Positions 1 through 11,262 of a DNA stretch of 64,000 bases are shown piece after piece. The translations under genes were made by a program, and so were the position numbers. The first letter of the stretch is position 1. Each line of letters starts with the position of its first letter. The DNA is from Rutstroemia sp. NJR-2017a BVV2 (Eukaryota > Ascomycota > Leotiomycetes > Helotiales > Rutstroemiaceae), in contig NJPS01000013.1 in NCBI GenBank assembly GCA_002946415.1, positions 1,240,001 to 1,304,000 on the forward strand, in the 5' to 3' direction. The notes under the pieces were generated by a model. It did no database searches and was not told the DNA's origin. It saw only the letters and a list, made by a program, of their open reading frames with translations.

Positions 1-699
1 CAAGCATCATCATACCAGCGATTAGGAGTCTGGACAACACCCTAATCTCATGAGCTTAAAAACAAGTGGTGGACGCATACGAAGAGGCACTCGCCCCGGC
101 ATCGTAGGCAGCACGGCGCAAAAGCCCCAAATCAGAATCCAAATGCTGACCCGACCGGGGCGGGTACGAGCCCACGGACATTACTTTCCCTGTTCGGGAC
201 GCAAATCAATAGTCCCGTTGGCTCGGTTGGCCATCCAATTCGGTTTGACCGATAGCTTTTGAGACTTTGTTGCACGTCTCAAAATCGTAAATGCGAGTTT
301 ACGACACTGGTCTCTCGCATAACAACACATTTTGTGGGGTTGGGGAGAGACTGAAGCCTGTGGGAAATGCATCCGGATTATAGATATGCCGCGATCCGAT
401 GCATCATTTAGGGGACTGTCGAGTGTGTTGGCCGCTGAACCGAGCCGTACTTTGATTTGGGATGGTGGACGTGCAGCAGAACGAATTAAACTGGAGCTGG
501 AGCCTGGTAGTTGTAGGCAGGTAAGACAGTCTAAAGGCAGATCTCAAGAGCTACCCCTCTTGGGGATCGGCCGGGTTCACAGATAACTACACCTCAAAGA
601 CTGCTTAGATGCATGATTTCTACTTCCATTTTACGATTCGTTTTGTACCGCTAAGATCAAATCCCCTCTCTTCGCTATGCCTCCTTATAAATGTCACAT
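1..699. other. Intergenic, no gene recognised
   Basis: No ORF here resembles a known family and the short ORFs have no supporting features. The last part is the 3' flank of the minus-strand GUP1-like gene. Confidence 0.5.
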
Positions 700-2818
700 C
701 TAACACTTCAGGAAGATACCCTTCCTCATTTCACTTTCCCTTACTTCAAACATGACCTGTACACCTACAAAGAGCGCCGATGATGCTGTAACGAGGAAAA
801 TAACTCCTGTAACTTCAAGTCAGTGTCATTGCTCACAATGCACATATCTCGACGAAAGTAAAACATACCTGAAAAGTCCCGGAAAATGCCCGAAACAATG
901 CTTTTCAAACCATCAATCCCAACCGCAAAACCAACCAAGTTGGCCGCCATCATCAACATTAGATTTCCTACTGCGCCGATACCACATATCGCTCTGTAGG
1001 CTGTAAGATTATTCAGCCATTTCTTCCGAGGGAAAAGCATTCCCCCAATGATTTCCGGTAGCATGAATAACACAATTAACCAGCCCCAAGCAAGGAGATT
1101 GAGACTGATATCATGCCACAAGGCCACGAAAGTGAAGACGAGGACGTAATTGAAAATAGAGCGAGCGGTCGTAAGCCATGTACGAGAAGAAGAACCTCCC
1201 AAAGGAACGTATATATAGCGAACGAGCCAGCGGTTGAAGCTGCGATGCCAACCTCGCCAGAATTGAATGGTGGAAGGATTGTCGGAGAGGCAGCGAATCA
1301 TGTTCTCCGGAGGATCGATTCCATCGGTGAGCGACCACAGTCTAAAGAATCGCCAAGGCAGAAGAAGCTTCAACCAAACGACATGAAGGTTAAAGTAGGA
1401 TAACAAACTCAGTTGGGCTGGAGTATAGTCGGACCAATTGGGGTGTGCTTTGGCAATTGCTGTGCAATAGACAAAATGAAGGAGCACTTCCAGCGTCAGA
1501 AGACAGAGGAGGAAGCGAACCGCATACTTGATGGTTCTTGATTTATCGATACTAGCAGGACGGTACTTGGCTTGCGATATGTAGTCATTGAATGTGATGA
1601 TAGGGCCAGTCAGGTATAAAGGAGCGTAAATGGAATATGCAACATAGTTTCGGAAGTTATAATCCTTCTCTGGGGCAGGAATCTTAATTCGATCACGTTC
1701 GGAAAGGTTTGTAGGGTCAAGCTGCTTCTTCTTTTGTGCATTAGTTCTGATACAATGCGTAAAGGGTCTCTTTTCATAACTTACCTCTAAGGGACTTCCA
1801 GCTCTCCTATCCAAACTCCAGTAGTAATCAAGGTTGAAGCTAATCAACCTCAGAACCGTAAGATTAAACAGAATTTCCCATCTTGGGATGATACCCAGAT
1901 AGCTGTCCATCCACTGTGCCCAACTATGCAACAAAGTATTGCTCGGTAGCCCAGAATCTCCAACTGGCGACAGGAAATTCGCAATGGTAATGTACTTGTA
2001 TCCATCAGACAGCTCATTCGCAAACAGCGTAGCTATGTTGAAAACCCAGGTTGCTGCGGGAATCAATCGACGAGGAAGTCTGGTCGCAATTGCATAGTTC
2101 ATACATAGTATTGTGAGAACTTTGAACATTGAGAAGCCATGCAAAGCTGCGAGAAATATGAAAGCGAAGACGAAGTCGAAGCTGGCCCGTTGCTTTAATC
2201 TTGACTCCCCTTCCGCCACTGATATATACGTGTTTCCGCTCGATTTCGGCGACCCAATTCTGGTAGACGCTGGTCTTATGAATTCATATGCTCGTCGGAG
2301 AAGAGGGTGGAAAACCAGCAGAATCGCAAGGTATGGCACGTTTTTTCGAAAGTTAAAGTACTGCGCATCTGATATGTCCTAGACCGTGTCAGCGCATGAG
2401 GGGACGTCTCCTGGAATATCACATACAATCTTGCGTCCCGGAATCCAACCCTCAGATAGGTAGGGCTGAAATTTGTAATAATTAGGGTCCGAAGCTAGAT
2501 AGCAGTCAGAAAGATTGCTAGCAGAAGGTATTCCGCATACTGACGCCTCGATACATCGTATCCAATCCAAAACATATATGGTACAACCGTCAAGAAGACA
2601 AAGTAGTAGAAGTAGAACTCAGGAGTGTTCCAATTGGAGGGTTGCGCTACTGGTCTGCCATTACTATCCAGCCGCACCTCCGCACCTGGTTTGGAATCAT
2701 CTCTCTTGGAAGCAGCAGCGGTAGGGTCGATCCGATATGGTGTTGAAGAAGAATTCGTGAAGCGGGTGTCAATAGTATCTAGAGCGTAGATGCTCTTCAC
2801 AAAGGAGAGGATGCCCAT
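700..2818 (-). CDS. GUP1: GUP1-like membrane-bound O-acyltransferase (MBOAT)
   Basis: Multi-pass ER/plasma-membrane protein of the MBOAT family. Yeast Gup1 remodels GPI-anchor lipids by O-acylation and affects glycerol handling, wall and membrane. I read four exons (2818-2545, 2494-2427, 2378-869, 806-700) giving 652 aa, normal for fungal Gup1. The start at 2818 was chosen because MGILSFVKSIYALDTIDTRF is the usual Gup1 N-terminus; an upstream in-frame ATG at 2890 is rejected. Seen: exon joins restoring SRPSDPNYYKF and GRKIDISDAQY, the FWRGWHRSFNRWL segment, the PLGG motif, and the conserved histidine in FVALWHDISLNLLAWG. The first intron uses a GTCAGT donor. The last exon restores the typical LFVGVQVMFE ending. 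It is probably a conserved gene flanking the cluster rather than part of it. Confidence 0.93.
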
Positions 2819-4961
2819 TGTGGAATCATAGAGTCGTGTAGTCAACAGAGAAGGAACGGACGTGAAGAGAACCAGAGGTGGTTTATACAAGAATAAAAGA
2901 GTGCATATGTTGGTTCATGACATGAACATGGCCGTTAGGGGTACATACAGGTGGGATATCAAGGGTTTGGCAGCCAGATTTATTCTTAGTTTACACGAGG
3001 TGGAGGTCCTTGCACTTGCTCCTGGCGGATGTTGGCGATCACGGAAAATCGGAGCTTCCAGCAACGCGTTCTGGAAAGTCCCTGAATTTCGAATGAGTGG
3101 AGTGCTGTGGCGCTAAATCGTGGCGCAGTGGGTTGATACTGAAAAGGTGTCTGTCAATCGTATGTTCTTCCATGACCTCTACACTACTTCTTCGTTATCG
3201 CGATGCAGTTATAATTGCTTGCGCATGGAATTGGTTGATATCAACACCGGGTTTTCTTACAGATCTACAACAGACTGTCTCGGCCATGCATCAAATCGCA
3301 GCAAAACAATGATATGAATGCTTTTCATCAGCTGTACTCCGCCTTCCACAATGCATACTTCCATCCTTTTGATAGCTCACGGCATCTCTCGTGTTCCTTG
3401 GCTTCCTCCATTCTGACGGCTTGGTTTTTCAACTCTACTGTTGGACCTAATACTCTCTCAGCAATCATATCATTTGCCTCTAGTGGGGCTGTCTTTCTGA
3501 CTCGCTGGTCTGTTGAGATTCTCCTTACTTGTGAGCAATCCGCTGAAGCGGAAGGCACTTTGCGGCTTGTACCTAGCTCAATTCGATGCGAGGCTCTTCA
3601 CGACTGCAATAGGTGTGGCTCTTGGCCACAAGATCTGGGTGAAGGAGAACTTTCTCCTAGATGGACTGCGTGTTCTTGGACATGGTGATGTACGACTGGA
3701 TGAACAACACATTTGCTGTTTGTTTTTGCTTCTGCTCATTTCCTCGCTTGTCTAGCATGCAATTTTCTAGCATAGAAGCATCATTAATCTAAAACTCGAA
3801 CTGTCTTGGAGCTCTTCATCGCATGGCCACCTGCTCATCGTTTTAGAATCTACAGAAGCTGGATTGCAGGTATGTCTTTTAAGCATCCTGGATATCAACG
3901 TATAAACGCACCAGTGTGTGTCTATGCTATCGAGAGATCGTTACTCTAGGAAATGTCATGGTCTAGAATCCCGTCAACTATTCGCGGACGGCGACTCGCA
4001 GTTAAAGAAGGGGATGTCTTGGCGGCTATCATCAAGTACGTATGTGTGCCACCTGGAGCCTCGCAACAGCATCCGAAGATAATATTTTAGTGGCTGTAAG
4101 CTTATTGCACGTCCAAAACAGAAGTTGTACCACAGAAGTTGCACCACAGAAGTGACGTTCTTCCTCCGTCTTACAAATCTTCTAGGCGGCTTGAACAATC
4201 TGGGCGGCTCTCTACTAACATCCCTAAGAACTTCTCAATTCAAAGCTTGCCATCCGGAAAACTTTAGCTACCAGTACTGGCATGGCAGTATCTTACTGTC
4301 GTTAGCACTGAATTTTCTACCAAGACGTAGTTGCTTCCCATTTGGTGAAAAATAACAGCTCTACAATAATCTGATGCGTCGCATCATCCGTTCCTTGGAT
4401 TTTACGACTACACCTGCAGGTTTCTCGGCTGCCCTGGTTGTCCATCATGCTGTGGCATATGGTCATGCCCTGTTTGGTTTATTGATTGATTCTAGATGAT
4501 GAGTGAAGAATGAGCACTTAACCCTCTATGGCTCACGTTAGGCGTGCAACTGGTAGGATCAGTGCTGGCTGGGTCAAAAGAGATAAGTCTCGTCGAATAG
4601 CTAACACTCTCCTTCAATATTCTGTTCGACGTTAGGCTATTAAATCCAATCAAAACTACCCTACTGGGCACTAGAAAGACCGGTACGACCATGGGGCCAC
4701 CGATCGATTCTCGTGCTGTTTACAGTCACGTGATTGAAACTATACGTCATTGACCCGGTAGTTGAGCTTCAATGCATATCCTGACGGAAAAGTCAAACAC
4801 AAACTCTACTATTTTTTCTTTACTTTGTCTTTTTTGATATTTGTACAATTAATTCTTGGCAACGGTCGATAGTTGTATTAGAATAAGGTCTCATCCCACG
4901 TCCCACGTATTAGCAAGTTGCAGCAATTCCTTACCCTCACACCGTCATCAAAACAAACACC
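2819..4961. other. Intergenic region, about 2.1 kb
   Basis: It holds the 5' flanks of the GUP1-like gene (left) and the antiporter gene (right). Several short ORFs (for example 3314-3688 +) show no domain, no homologous-looking splice partners and no family motif. I see no RNA gene or repeat that I can support. Confidence 0.5.
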
Positions 4962-6440
4962 ATGTGGGAACAACTTGAGCCTACAGCACCTCATGTTACC
5001 TACGTTGTGCTTTCACTTTTCCTCATAATCTACGCCCTCTTCTCACAATTCATTCGTAACCACCTCCACCTATCCGAACCACCTCTCGCCGTCCTCTTCG
5101 GCATCATCCTCGGTCACTATGTTCTCAAGGTGCTCTTGCCGCGGGAATGGGGAATGGACGATATCATCATGCAAGAGATCACGCGTGTGATTGTAGGACT
5201 TCAATGCTTCGTGGTTGGAATCGAACTCCCTAAACATTATTTCCATCGACATTGGAGGTCTGTCTTAGCTCTGCTGGGACCGGTCATGACACTTTCTTGG
5301 AGTATCACTGCTCTCTTCGCATATTTCATTTTCAAGACAAGTATACCTACGGCTCTGATCATAGGCGCCTGCCTTTCCCCTACCGATCCCGTTTTGGCAG
5401 CATCCGTCCTCTCCAAGTCGCGCTTCAGCGACCGTGTACCTGCACGGCTTCGCCATCTCCTGGCCGCCGAATCTGCCTGTAATGACGGCGTTTCCTTTCC
5501 GTTCCTATACATTGGTCTCGTAGTCTTCACCACCAAAGGCGGATTTGGTCCTGCGCTCAAAGAATGGTTTCTGATCACGATTCTCTGGCAATGTGTTCTC
5601 GGCATTGTGACTGGTCTCGTTATTGGCAACGTTGCCAACCGACTGCTTCGATTCTCTTCCAGCCGAAACTACATTTCTCGCCCCTCCTTCATAGTCTTCT
5701 ACCTCCTTCTCGCCATCCTATCGGTCGGCATCGGATCCATCCTTGGCTCCGACGATTTTCTCGTTGCATTCGGAGCAGGTGTTGGCTTCGCGCATGACGG
5801 ATGGTTCTCAAAGAAAACACATTCTGTTCCCTTCCCCGCCATCGTCGATCATATCCTCAATTCCACCATGTTCGTTTATTTCGGCGCCATTATTCCCTGG
5901 AGCAACTTCACTCCAAAAGACATCACACCCAACATCAAACCCTGGGCACTAATTCTCTTCTTGGTTCTCGTCCTCCTCTTCCGCCGAATCCCCGCCCTCC
6001 TACTCACCAAATACCTCTCCCTCATTCCGGACGTGCGCACCTACCGTGAAGCACTCTTCTGCGGACACTTCGGACCCATGGGCGTAGGGGCTATTTTCCT
6101 CGCCATGGAAGCGCGCGCGCAGCTCGAAACCGGCAGTTCGCTACCTCTACCGATCCCTAGAACACCAGAGCCGATTCCTGGCTCCGGGGGCAGGTATACA
6201 GATGAGGATACCGCTATTTTCACCATTTGGCCCATCATCTGCTTTGTAGTGTTGGGTAGCACGATGGTGCATGGGTTGAGCGTGGTGGCTATTAGTCTTG
6301 GAGGTCATTTTCAGAGGAAGGACGAGGAGCGCGCGCCGTTGTTGGGTGGGGAGACAGATGGATTGGAGGCGATGGTGCATGAAGAGGGAGGTGGGGACAG
6401 TGAGCCGGAGGTGAGTGGGAGCGAGGATGAGCCGGAGTAG
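4962..6440 (+). CDS. Na+/H+ antiporter, Sod2/Nha1 type (CPA1)
   Basis: Plasma-membrane cation/proton antiporter expelling Na+ (and Li+/K+) in exchange for protons, like fission-yeast Sod2. It is a single uninterrupted exon of 492 aa; fungal Sod2-type proteins are of similar size (about 450-500 aa). Seen: about a dozen hydrophobic segments from residue 10 to about 445, the family motif ACLSPTDPVLAASVL in the middle of the N-terminal half, and AESACNDGVSFPFLY carrying the Asn-Asp pair needed for transport. A short acidic hydrophilic tail (GGGDSEPEVSGSEDEPE) ends the protein, much shorter than the regulatory tail of budding-yeast Nha1. The ATG at 4962 follows a CA-rich leader and starts the conserved MWEQLEPTAPHVTYVVLSLF. 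It is a probable housekeeping gene outside the cluster. Confidence 0.93.
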   Translation: MWEQLEPTAPHVTYVVLSLFLIIYALFSQFIRNHLHLSEPPLAVLFGIILGHYVLKVLLPREWGMDDIIMQEITRVIVGLQCFVVGIELPKHYFHRHWRSVLALLGPVMTLSWSITALFAYFIFKTSIPTALIIGACLSPTDPVLAASVLSKSRFSDRVPARLRHLLAAESACNDGVSFPFLYIGLVVFTTKGGFGPALKEWFLITILWQCVLGIVTGLVIGNVANRLLRFSSSRNYISRPSFIVFYLLLAILSVGIGSILGSDDFLVAFGAGVGFAHDGWFSKKTHSVPFPAIVDHILNSTMFVYFGAIIPWSNFTPKDITPNIKPWALILFLVLVLLFRRIPALLLTKYLSLIPDVRTYREALFCGHFGPMGVGAIFLAMEARAQLETGSSLPLPIPRTPEPIPGSGGRYTDEDTAIFTIWPIICFVVLGSTMVHGLSVVAISLGGHFQRKDEERAPLLGGETDGLEAMVHEEGGGDSEPEVSGSEDEPE

Positions 6441-7250
6441 GGAACTCGCTCGGCGGAGTGAAAATTGCCAGTTGGTGTTCAAATGGAAAGACATATACTG
6501 GTGATCAGGTTTCTGCATGGTAAGGAGTTGGTTGCATGTATCCAAACAGTAGAATCCAAATAGACTCTACATAAACTAGACCTAAAGTATGAATTGAACC
6601 AAGAATATACTTCAGCGAAAGCACCCGAACGCATTCTGGTCGTTGTCTACTTCTTACACGCCGTGTCTGTGATCTATAGTTGGGCATTTTGATTTTGTTC
6701 CCGTTTATCCGTTGGTCACAATCCATGTCATACTTATACTGTGCTTGTCCGAGCCTTGTCGCCACCGTTCGAACACACACAGCGCTGCCATTAAGGCTTC
6801 TTAAGCCTGTGAAAGATCATAGTTCCCACCATCTAAGTGCTAGCAGTGCCTACATTCAACGTCCTCGGGAATGTTCTCAAAGATTGCACACACGCCAATC
6901 AAATACTGAAAGAGAAGAAAAGGCAGATACTGGGCGAGGAAGTTTACAATCAGATAGATATCATATTTTTATGACGATACGACGGTCGCCCCCTCCAACT
7001 ATAGATGCTTTACCTTCTGAGCCTAAGGCTTTCAATCCACATATAACCCTGGTCACAACAGTGGGTGTCAGAATTCTGTACCAACAGTTGGTTATAACAC
7101 TCAGCGCTGCCTGGGTACTGGCTCAACACTGTGTCATTGTTTTGACAGACGACTGTAGTTAGAGATTAGTTTCGCGACCTCGTCTCACTTTCCTCAATCA
7201 TCATCGTCAACTCAAAATATATAGGCCCAATTATTACAAGTGCGACCAGA
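6441..7250. other. Intergenic, no gene recognised
   Basis: This is the 3' flank of the antiporter gene and the promoter side of the broken F-box-like gene. A TATATA at 7218-7223 lies about 28 bases before the next ATG. The 160-aa ORF at 6680-7162 has no recognisable features. Confidence 0.45.
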
Positions 7251-9199
7251 ATGGCGTTTGTTTCTTTGCTACTCGAAGTACTACAGTATATCGCAGTTTG
7301 TATCGAAACAGCATATCGGCCTAGCCTTTACACCTTTCGCTTGACGAGCAAAGCTTGCTATAAGGCCGCAGTTTTTCTCGTCTTTCGGCAAATTATTATC
7401 ACAGTCCATGATCGCGAAGGACTGCGGCGCGATATCGATAGACTTATTGAGGCTCTCTCTCGCACAGATTCCTCTCCTCATATCCAGTGTATCAATATAA
7501 AAGGGGATCTAAGGCTCAACGCCAAGAAGACAGAAGGTTGGGGTCGACAAGCGCCTACTGACCTTAACAAGGTGCTGGGGGACGAGGAACCAGTCTTTTA
7601 TCACGGCCCATATGCGGTGTATGATAAGGGCATTATTGAAAAGTTTTCTGAGAAGGATATAGCATGGGCTCCCGTTGTGAACTTGCTCCAAGCTAAAATC
7701 CATCTCAAAGATCTGGTCTATAACTACCAGAGTTAATTTCCGCCGAGTCTTCTCAGGGTACTTTACGAGCAATATCCTTAATGTAGGCTTTATTACCTTA
7801 TATTCCGATTCCGGACCTTGTTGTGGGGTATCCATTATTCTTACGAGATAGAGCTTGCTACATCACCATCTCTCTATAGAGTATAGGTTCCTTGCGCTCG
7901 ACGTGATAGTAATAGCGACGATGATTTCAACTTAGAGACTATGATAGAGCTTACTACTGGGCTTGCTCCCAATCTGAAGGAGGTCATTATTTTGAATCTC
8001 CTTCTATACAGCTCTTTCAGATCAGTCCGCCCCCGACGGTCGTAGCAAGGTCTCCCAGGCTTTACTGGCGGGAAAGTAGGATCCTTAACATCATTATCAC
8101 TTAAAGGAGTTTTACGTTTGCAATCCCCAACAGTCCTACAGAACTGGGCCAGGCATATAGACTTTGCTTGCCTACAGCACCTTAACCTCGGATCTGGGCT
8201 AAGTGTCGAGACAATGAAATGGGTTGCCTAGAACCTTTCATTTCCCCGAGTCCAAACACTCAGCGTTTGTATTACCCCCGTTGACTTTTGCACGAAAGCC
8301 CGTACTACAGTGAGCACGCAGTCTCTTTTTTTCAGACTTTCGAATCTCTTGAAGAACTATCCATCAACGGGCCGATTGAATCAAAAATCCTGGATACTGT
8401 TCTGTCCCATCATGCTGCCCTTCGAGTTCACGAAGAACCGTGTTTTACAGATTGAAGCGCAATGTCCGGTACTAGAAGAGCTCACTGTTCTAGTCAAGTG
8501 TAATAAGTCCAGTACATCCGAGGCGGAGATATATAGATGCTTTGGTAGAATGAAGAGCTTACGATTTCTCTTTCTTATTTTGGATTGTTCGAATTGGCGG
8601 GTTATTCGAAACAGTATATACAATCCCACATTCGATGAGGAAGATCAAAAGCTCCTAGACAAGCCTCTAGTCGATCTTAGATTCCTCTTCCTGAAGAGGG
8701 GTGAATTGAAGGAAACTTTGATTAATTGCGCAGTGGAGGAGGCGCTGGCTCGTTCAATCTGGAAGACCATTAACCAGAACAAGACTGGTAGACGGCTGGA
8801 GCGACTCAAACTGTGGTCTACAGGAGGGGGTGTATACGGAACCGAAACCGGGCTACCTGTGAAGCGGAACACCACAGTCACTAATAAACCACAATTGTCA
8901 CTCCCTCAGGAGTGGCGTCACCTTTTGGGTTTACACTACCACAGGCCTTTTCAGCGATCCGCCAAAATCTGGCTCGATCATGGATATTCGAGCGTGGTCC
9001 GCGAGACGATGAAGAAGAAGGCTTCACTGTTAGGGAACTGGGGCAGTATAAAAGGATGGCTCGCGATCAACACGATGTAAACTACTGGGCCCTCTCCGAA
9101 AATTCCGATATTTGGGAAGTATTCCATCCTATTTGGCCCTCTAAAGAAGGTAGCAAGGATTGGCGAGATGACTGGTCAAGTTTTTCTCTTCAAATATAG
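7251..9199 (+). pseudogene. Broken F-box/leucine-rich-like protein gene
   Basis: The N-terminal 161 codons read like a fungal F-box protein: an LLLEVLQYIA-type start, then FRLTSKACYKAAVFLVFRQI and DREGLRRDIDRLIEALS. The frame is stopped by TAA at 7734-7736, just before sequence that still reads as protein (FPPSLLRVLYEQYP), and is stopped again soon after. A second long open stretch (8310-9080) and a third in another frame (8912-9199, ending in WRDDWSSFSLQI) continue the same kind of protein. At least two nonsense changes and one frame change are therefore needed to explain it. The first two stops (TAA) sit where a Gln codon would fit, so they could be C-to-T changes. F-box family assignment is moderate; that it is broken as a single gene is likely. 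It could instead be two small unrelated genes. Confidence 0.6.
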
Positions 9200-10031
9200 A
9201 ACTTCTTTTATATTATAAAAATAAAAACAAAATTTCAGTTACTTCTTTGCGATCTCTCCAAAGACCTCAGTTCCCAAGCCACTGATGCTCGCAAGGTCCA
9301 TATACCATTACATTAAACTCCAGGTCGCACTTGTCTCATGACAAGAGCTTCAGAGTCACCATCAATGCTCGGCTCTAACCTACAAAGATACTTTCGAGGA
9401 AGAATCTCCTGCTCCAGATCCCCTCCTACCTCCTGATGAATTTCCCGTCGCCTGCAAGAAAATCCAATGTATCATTTGTATGGGAAACGAGCGGCTTTCA
9501 TACAAGCAACGGACGCTTAACTTCAAGCGCATTTCGCACATATGGGACCATATTGAGAATGCCGTATGAAAAGGCTACAGCCCGATGAGAGGCCGCTTTG
9601 CAAGCCTTTTACATGAGAATCACGTGGCAATCATCCATAAGACCAACCTCGTGTCACTTTAGGAGAACTTCTCCCAAAGTTATCACGGGCTGCCTCTATC
9701 CAAGCCTACCCGCAGCCTGCAGGGTTGTTTCGCCTTTAGCAACTTCGGAGACTTTGCTGTCCAGCAGCAGCAGCAGTTCTTTGTAATCTCCCCAAAGACC
9801 ACAGTTCTCAGGCCATCGTTGCTCGAAATATTTTTGCGATAAATCTCTAATCCGCGCTCGCCTCACGAAAAGAATTCATGACCCGCCAGCATCGGTCCGC
9901 TGCAATCTGCAAGGCTTTCCCCAAGGAAGAACCACCTGTGTCCACCGCCTTGCTTGCGCAAGGATCTTATGAATTTTGACTTTCCCTGTTTCCGACTCCC
10001 GAGCCGGCACTCTCCGAGCGATTTTCGTCCT

Positions 10032-10120
10032 TACTATTATCCCTCCACCGGAATAAAGGTTAAGTGTTTGCGTGTCATGCCATTAAAAATTTAACCTTTA
10101 TTCATGGTTAGGGATACTAC
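10032..10120. repeat. Fold-back repeat (MITE family A), copy 1
   Basis: Left arm TACTATTATCCCTCCACCGG followed by AATAAAGGTTAAG. The right arm read on the other strand begins GTATCCCTAACCATGAATAA and continues AGGTTAAATTT. Spacer of about 20 bases. The same arms occur in nine other places in the window. Confidence 0.8.
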
Positions 10121-10399
10121 TCTATCTCAAGCAACTGTACTGTAAGGTCAGGCGAGCCGAACCTTAATTCCCAAGCAGTCACCTTCACGAGGTCGCTACT
10201 CCGCCACCCGCCAACCCTTGAATAAAGTCAAATCTGGGGTCCAGAACCTACTAAACAAATTAATACCATTCAAAGGGATACTAAACATGTGGACAGGAGA
10301 TTCTTAAGTTGGCAAAGCTTCATATCGACCGCCTTCCCCTGGCAGTGCCGAATTTAGACTTTCATGGCTGAATCAAAGCCTCGGTTGCAACTACCAGCA

Positions 10400-10482
10400 C
10401 TACTCTCTTCCCCTCTAAACAAAGGTTATTTTTTAGTATATCCTGCCCCCAAAATTTAATCTTTGTTCAAGGGGGATAGCGT
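10400..10482. repeat. Fold-back repeat (MITE family A), copy 2
   Basis: Left arm TACTCTCTTCCCCTCTAAAC then AAAGGTTATTTTTT; the right arm on the reverse strand reads TACGCTATCCCCCTTGAACA then AAGATTAAATTTT. Same family as copy 1. Confidence 0.8.
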
Positions 10483-10510
10483 ATTGTAGCAAGTGGCAGA
10501 CGGGATACTA

Positions 10511-10664
10511 CTTGGTCTTCAGGATAAATAAATGTATCCATGTCGCTCCACGTTACAGGGTTGAGCCAATCAGTTAGTGAGCAGAACATGATCTATACCA
10601 TATGATTGGTTGAAATTTACAGTGTGGAACAACATGGATACATTTATTTATCCTGGAGACCAAG
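10511..10664. mobile_element. 154-bp TA-flanked inverted-repeat MITE (Tc1/mariner-like)
   Basis: The two ends are near-perfect inverted repeats of about 60 bp. The left begins CTTGGTCTTCAGGATAAATA and continues AATGTATCCATGT. The right, on the reverse strand, begins CTTGGTCTCCAGGATAAATA and continues AATGTATCCATGT, through to a shared CCAATCA. Both ends are flanked by TA (10509-10510 and 10665-10666), as expected for target duplication by a Tc1/mariner-type transposase. It encodes no protein, so it is non-autonomous. Confidence 0.85.
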
Positions 10665-11006
10665 TACCTCCGTATATCCCCAAAGCCGAATAAACCTAAT
10701 TCAACCGAACTCCACCTACTGAGATCATTACGAGACCTACTCGAACCTTGCTTAAGGTGAACGGACTAACGGAAAAGTCATAAATTGTTATCATCTACTG
10801 AATAGGGAAGTATTGCTTGTAAGTATTATATTACATCGCTTAAACGACTCCCTGCTTGTAACGTTTGCTTTTATATGGCCACACCTGAGATGAAAGCTAA
10901 TCAAATATACAAGTATTATCGTGTAGTCATCCCAAACTGACTCAATTAGTAGTAGGTCAATGATTTGAGCTTCCATGAGAATTGTCCCCTACCGGTCGAG
11001 GAAAAG

Positions 11007-11065
11007 TAGTATCTCTTCCAATGAATAAAGGAAATTTAAGCTTTATTCATGGGGAGGGATAATAG
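11007..11065. repeat. Fold-back repeat (MITE family A), copy 3, compact
   Basis: Arms TAGTATCTCTTCCAATGAAT / reverse-strand ACTATTATCCCTCCCCATGA with almost no spacer, about 59 bp. It lies about 200 bases upstream of the O-methyltransferase 1 start. Confidence 0.75.
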
Positions 11066-11262
11066 TGAAATACAATCTGTTGCATCTTGGCTTTCTCAGA
11101 TAGTTGTTTAGGTTCCTGGGTATAATTCTGAATATCTGATTGATTTGACAAGCTTACTTATTGTCGACAGCTTTGTGCTTTCTTGTCTCTTGATTAAGAT
11201 CAACCCTCTCTCATTTCAAGATATACACGTTTCAGTTTTCACAATCACCAGCAATCATCACC

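Larger units (their letters stand above)
9200..11262. other. Repeat-rich intergenic region
   Basis: No gene was recognised. It contains three copies of the short fold-back repeat (10032-10120, 10400-10482, 11007-11065) and one 154-bp TA-flanked MITE (10511-10664), listed separately. It separates the flanking genes from the first cluster gene. Confidence 0.6.

Noticed and set aside
2495..2890. Start of the GUP1-like protein at 2890
   Set aside because: The 24 extra residues do not resemble Gup1; the conserved N-terminus begins at the ATG at 2818.
6680..7162. 160-aa plus-strand ORF as a gene
   Set aside because: It has no domain, hydrophobic pattern or splice partners, and lies in the low-information gap between the antiporter and the broken F-box-like gene.
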